A stretch of DNA of 64,000 bases from Crossaster papposus. Lineage: Eukaryota; Echinodermata; Asteroidea; Velatida; Solasteridae. Positions within the stretch are counted from its first letter, which is position 1. Each line of letters opens with the position of its first letter. Of the stretch, positions 60,987-64,000 are shown piece by piece. Where the stretch lies: the NCBI GenBank assembly GCA_037893245.1, contig JBAIAA010000443.1:1240001-1304000 (forward strand), in the 5' to 3' direction. Position numbers and translations under genes: made by a program. Under the pieces are notes generated by a model. The model was not told the DNA's origin and ran no database searches. It worked only from the letters and a program-made list of their open reading frames with translations.

Positions 60987-62610
60987 AAAATGCATCTAAA
61001 AATGCGGCGATGGATGCGCCAAAGATTTCACAGATATTGATAATTTATAGAAAAATTGAGAATGCAAATAAGAATTCAAAGAATTCAAAGAATGCAAATA
61101 AAAATGCAAATATAAACTGTAAATTGTTATAAGAATGAGAAGAACTCCAAAAGTGATTAAAATAATTTAAAGAATGCAAAGAATGGGAATAATTCAAATG
61201 AGATTGGTAAGAATACACAAGAAATGCATCGAAAAAATGTCGAAGATCACATCGAAAAATGCGTCAAAGAATGTGTCAAAGAATACCTCAAAGAATAAGA
61301 AAAATACCAAGACTTCGAAAAATTTAATAAGAATTCAAAGAATGCAAATAAAAATGCAAAAATAAACTGTAAATTGTTATAAGAATGAGAAGAACTCCAA
61401 AAGTGATTAAAATAATTTAAAGAATGCAAAGAATGGGAATAATTCAAATGAGATTGGTAAGAATACACAAAATATGCATCGAAAAAATGTTGAAGATCAC
61501 ATCGAAAAATGCGTCAAAGAATGTGTCAAAGAATACCTCGAAGAATAAGAAAAATACCAAGACTTCGACAAATTTAAATTTAAACATGCACCGAATAATG
61601 CAATTAAGAATACGTCAACAAAAATAAATTCAAAGAATTTACAGAAACATTTATACAATTCTCAGACGAATTCGCAAAATTTAAAGGATTCACAAAATTC
61701 AATGAAGAATGTGTCGAAGAATGCGTCAAAGAATAAGAATGCGTTGCAGGGAAACTTCCGCAGAAGAAGAAAGCGGCAAAGAATAAGAATGCGTCAAAGA
61801 ACGCGTCAAAGGGAAACCTCCGCAGGATAAGAATGCGTCGCAGGGAAACCCGCAAAGAATACTAAGATTGCGAATAAGAATGCAACAAAAATGTGAATAA
61901 GAATGTGAAGAGCTCCAAAAGTGTAAAAAATATACGAAAAAGGCTAAACAGATATTGATAATTTATAGAAAAATTGAGAATGCAAATAAGAATTCAAAGA
62001 ATTCGAAGAATGCAAATAAAAATGCAAATATAAATTGTTATAAGAATGAGAAGAACTTAAAGAATGTAAAGAATGGGAATAATTCAAATTAGATTAGTAA
62101 GAATACACAAAAAATGCATCGAAAAAATGTTGAAGATCACATCGAAAAATGCGTCAAAGAATGTGTCAAAGAATATCTCAAAGAATATCTCAAAGAATAT
62201 CTCGAAGAATAAGAAAAATACCAAGACTTCGAAAAATGTAAATTTAAACATGCACCGAATAATGCAATTAAGAATACGTCAACAAATATAAATTCAAAGA
62301 ATTTACAGAAACATTTATACAATTCTCAGACGAATTCGCAAAATTTAAAGGATTCACAAAATTCAATGAAGAATGTGTCGAAGAATGCGTCAAAGAATAA
62401 GAATGCGTTGCAGGGAAACTTCCGCAGAAGAAGAAAGCGGCAAAGAATAAGAATGCGTCAAAGAACGCGTCAAAGGGAAACCTCTGCAGGATAAGAATGC
62501 GTCGCAGGGAAACCCGCAAAGAATACTAAGATTGCAAATAAGAATGCAAATAAAAAGGGGAATAAGAATGTGAAGAGCTCCAAAAGTGTAAAAAATATAC
62601 GAAAAAGGCT
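60987..62610 (+). repeat. AAGAATGCG-type array, right block with nested duplications
   Basis: Continues the degenerate array. A segment of about 243 bp is duplicated (starts near 61,085 and 61,331), and a longer segment beginning AGATATTGATAATTTATAG recurs at 61,029 and 61,951 (offset about 922). Confidence 0.85.
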
Positions 62611-62619
62611 AATAGTGGG

Positions 62620-62850
62620 GCAGCTTAACCAACATATTCATAACAATTGTGCATTTTATGATAAAAGCATAACATTTGGCACACATGTACACACTTATAT
62701 TTTGAACAGATTTGGATATTGAGCCATCTCAGATTTGACCCCTGAAAGCCACGGCGGCCATTTTCCAAAATGGCTGACTTTCCAAAATGCCACACTACTA
62801 CACTGTCACTGACGTGCCCCCTGTCACTGGCAGCATAAAAAAAGCTGCCT
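62620..62850 (+). repeat. TIR-like segment of orphan element copy 2
   Basis: ACAATTGTGCATTTTATGATAAAAGCAT and AGATTTGACCCCTGAAAGCC correspond to ATTGTGCACTTTTTGAGAAAAGCAT and AGATTTGACCTCCGAGGACC in the left TIR at 51,150-51,245. It marks the start of the second copy directly after the array. Confidence 0.6.
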
Positions 62851-62862
62851 CTCCCAGCTGCT

Positions 62863-64000
62863 AGAGTTGCGTCGTTGACCAGAGACAACTTCAGACAGCA
62901 CACCGAGGAGGAATATCAGTGGCTACATCACACAAAGTGGGCCCTGGAGGACAAGACTGAGACAGAAGATAACACTTCTTGGGCAGCATTTCATGCCAAC
63001 CGGCAGCATCCACCAACTCGAGTCATCTGCCCCACTGCTCTGCTTCCACTTTTCCTAGACAGTGCCCATACAGTGGCTATGATCCGACACTCAATGGATG
63101 TCATAAAGAATGCTGTCCAGCACCTGAATCTAGGGCAGACACCAGTGATTACCTGTGATCAACCACTGTTTGCCTTGGCCAAGCAAATTCAGTGGAAGTG
63201 GCCGGAGAGCTATGGTGAAGACAAGATGGTGGTGATGTTTGGTGGGCTACACATTGAGATGGCAGCACTGAAGACTCTGGGGGACTGGCTGCAAGGGAGC
63301 GGCTGGGTGCAAGCCTTGGTGCAAGCTGAGATAGCGACGTCAGGGACGGCTAACTCCTTCCTACGAGCAGCTCATGTTGCCCGCACAAGGAGAGCTCACC
63401 AAATCACCACAGCAGCACTGTATATCCTGCCACACCGTGCCTATGACCGCAACTGTCTGAGCAAAGCCGAGCATGCAGAAGATCTCCCAGAGTTTGATGA
63501 CTGGTGCCACCAGAAAGAAGACATCCCACAGTTTCAATACTGGGCAACAGTGATAGAACTTGAGATGTTGGTACTGGTGTATGTGCGTTCTCTGCGGCAG
63601 GCATCACTGACAATGTACCTTGATGCCCTGACAGAACAGGCCTCTTGGTTCCATGCCCTAGACCACACTAACTATGCCAGGTGGATCCCTGTCCATCTGA
63701 AAGACATGGCTGAACTCCCAACAAAGCACCCAGACGTAGCCCGGGAATTCAGGCAAAGAAGGTGTTCTCTTCAATCCCGATTGACCAGGCCCATGAACAG
63801 AATAATGCCTGCATCAAAGGAGACGGCGGAGCAGTTGGCCTCACTGACAACCCCAATGCTCTGCGGCTTTGGATGGTTGCTGGACCAGAAGTTGCCAGGG
63901 CCATAGAAGAGTTCCAAGAATGCCACCAGCATTGTGGCAGGCAAACAGACACACGTCATCCTGACCAGACACCAAGCGTGCAAATCTCATTTGCTGAAGA
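62863..64000 (+). CDS. orphan-element protein, copy 2 (partial, runs off the window)
   Basis: Open from about 62,875 for over 290 codons: DNFRQHTEEEYQWLHHTKWA, VICPTALLPLFLDSAHTVAM, VITCDQPLFALAKQIQWKWP, MVVMFGGLHIEMAALKTLGD, YILPHRAYDRNC and WFHALDHTNYARWIPVHLKD. It aligns with 52,340-53,100 of copy 1, but the N-terminal TIGAV..NPS segment is absent here, so this copy is shortened at its 5' side. Coding continues to the window end with at least one break (the homologous ALRLWMVAGPEVARAIEEF words lie in another frame). No ATG with good context was identified; the start is approximate. Confidence 0.6.

Noticed and set aside
59357-61040. Four frames of over 500 codons at 59.4-61.0 kb (FGTT, SELR, VRNY and SERS repeats)
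   Set aside because: By-products of the 12-bp minisatellite inside a MITE.
50376-62610. CRISPR-like array at 50-62 kb
   Set aside because: The repeats are short, degenerate and without spacers of constant length; the genome is eukaryotic.

Overview
This is a eukaryotic window, most likely from a marine invertebrate deuterostome; an echinoderm is my best guess. That guess rests on intron density, low overall GC and the mixture of repeats (Polinton, DIRS-like, Gypsy, PIF/Harbinger, many MITEs, and a MITE family with CAGGG..CCAATTTCATAGAGC ends). It is inference, because no species-specific marker was found. There is no prokaryotic signal.

The one confident host gene is NOXRED1 on the + strand. 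It has six coding exons between 5,266 and 13,698, all five joins agree in phase, and the predicted protein is 365 residues. Its introns are crowded with young elements: two foldback elements inserted one after the other at the same 9-bp target (5,502-5,738), a tRNA-derived SINE head, several MITEs, and a 1,168-bp, almost perfect palindrome (12,148-13,315) bounded by an 11-bp direct repeat. Each arm of the palindrome carries what looks like a promoter plus the first, signal-peptide-encoding exon of another gene.

A decayed Gypsy gag (15.2-15.9 kb) and a C2H2-like exon (16.1-16.5 kb) follow. Next come about 5 kb of mostly empty DNA, with a small MITE at 18.1 kb and a tRNA-carrying MITE at 20.5-20.9 kb, and then a 57-unit 15-bp minisatellite (21.9-22.8 kb).

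From 23.2 to 28.16 kb lies part of a Polinton/Maverick (adintovirus-like) fossil. It holds a chromodomain integrase, a PC4-like protein, a possible death-fold protein and a spliced region with repeated IDLTGSEY exons. A 1.4-kb TIR element truncates it. From 29.6 to 35.6 kb runs a block of tandem and mosaic repeats very dense in TGACGTCA, CACGTG and CCGGAAGT motifs.

On the minus strand, 38.4-41.3 kb encodes a tyrosine-recombinase-like protein with an acidic linker and a Myb/SANT-like C-terminus. Its last two exons are tandemly duplicated, one set intact and one frameshifted. Next come small fragments (a Tudor-like exon, a LINE RT piece, a PIF/Harbinger transposase C-terminus) and a broken DIRS-like retroelement (46.5-49.7 kb, minus).

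The last 14 kb is dominated by AT-rich arrays of an AAGAATGCG-type repeat. Set into the arrays are one complete-length but broken copy of an orphan TIR element (51.1-55.2 kb), the start of a second copy (62.6 kb to the window end), and a MITE that has grown a 125-unit, 12-bp minisatellite (59,107-60,986).
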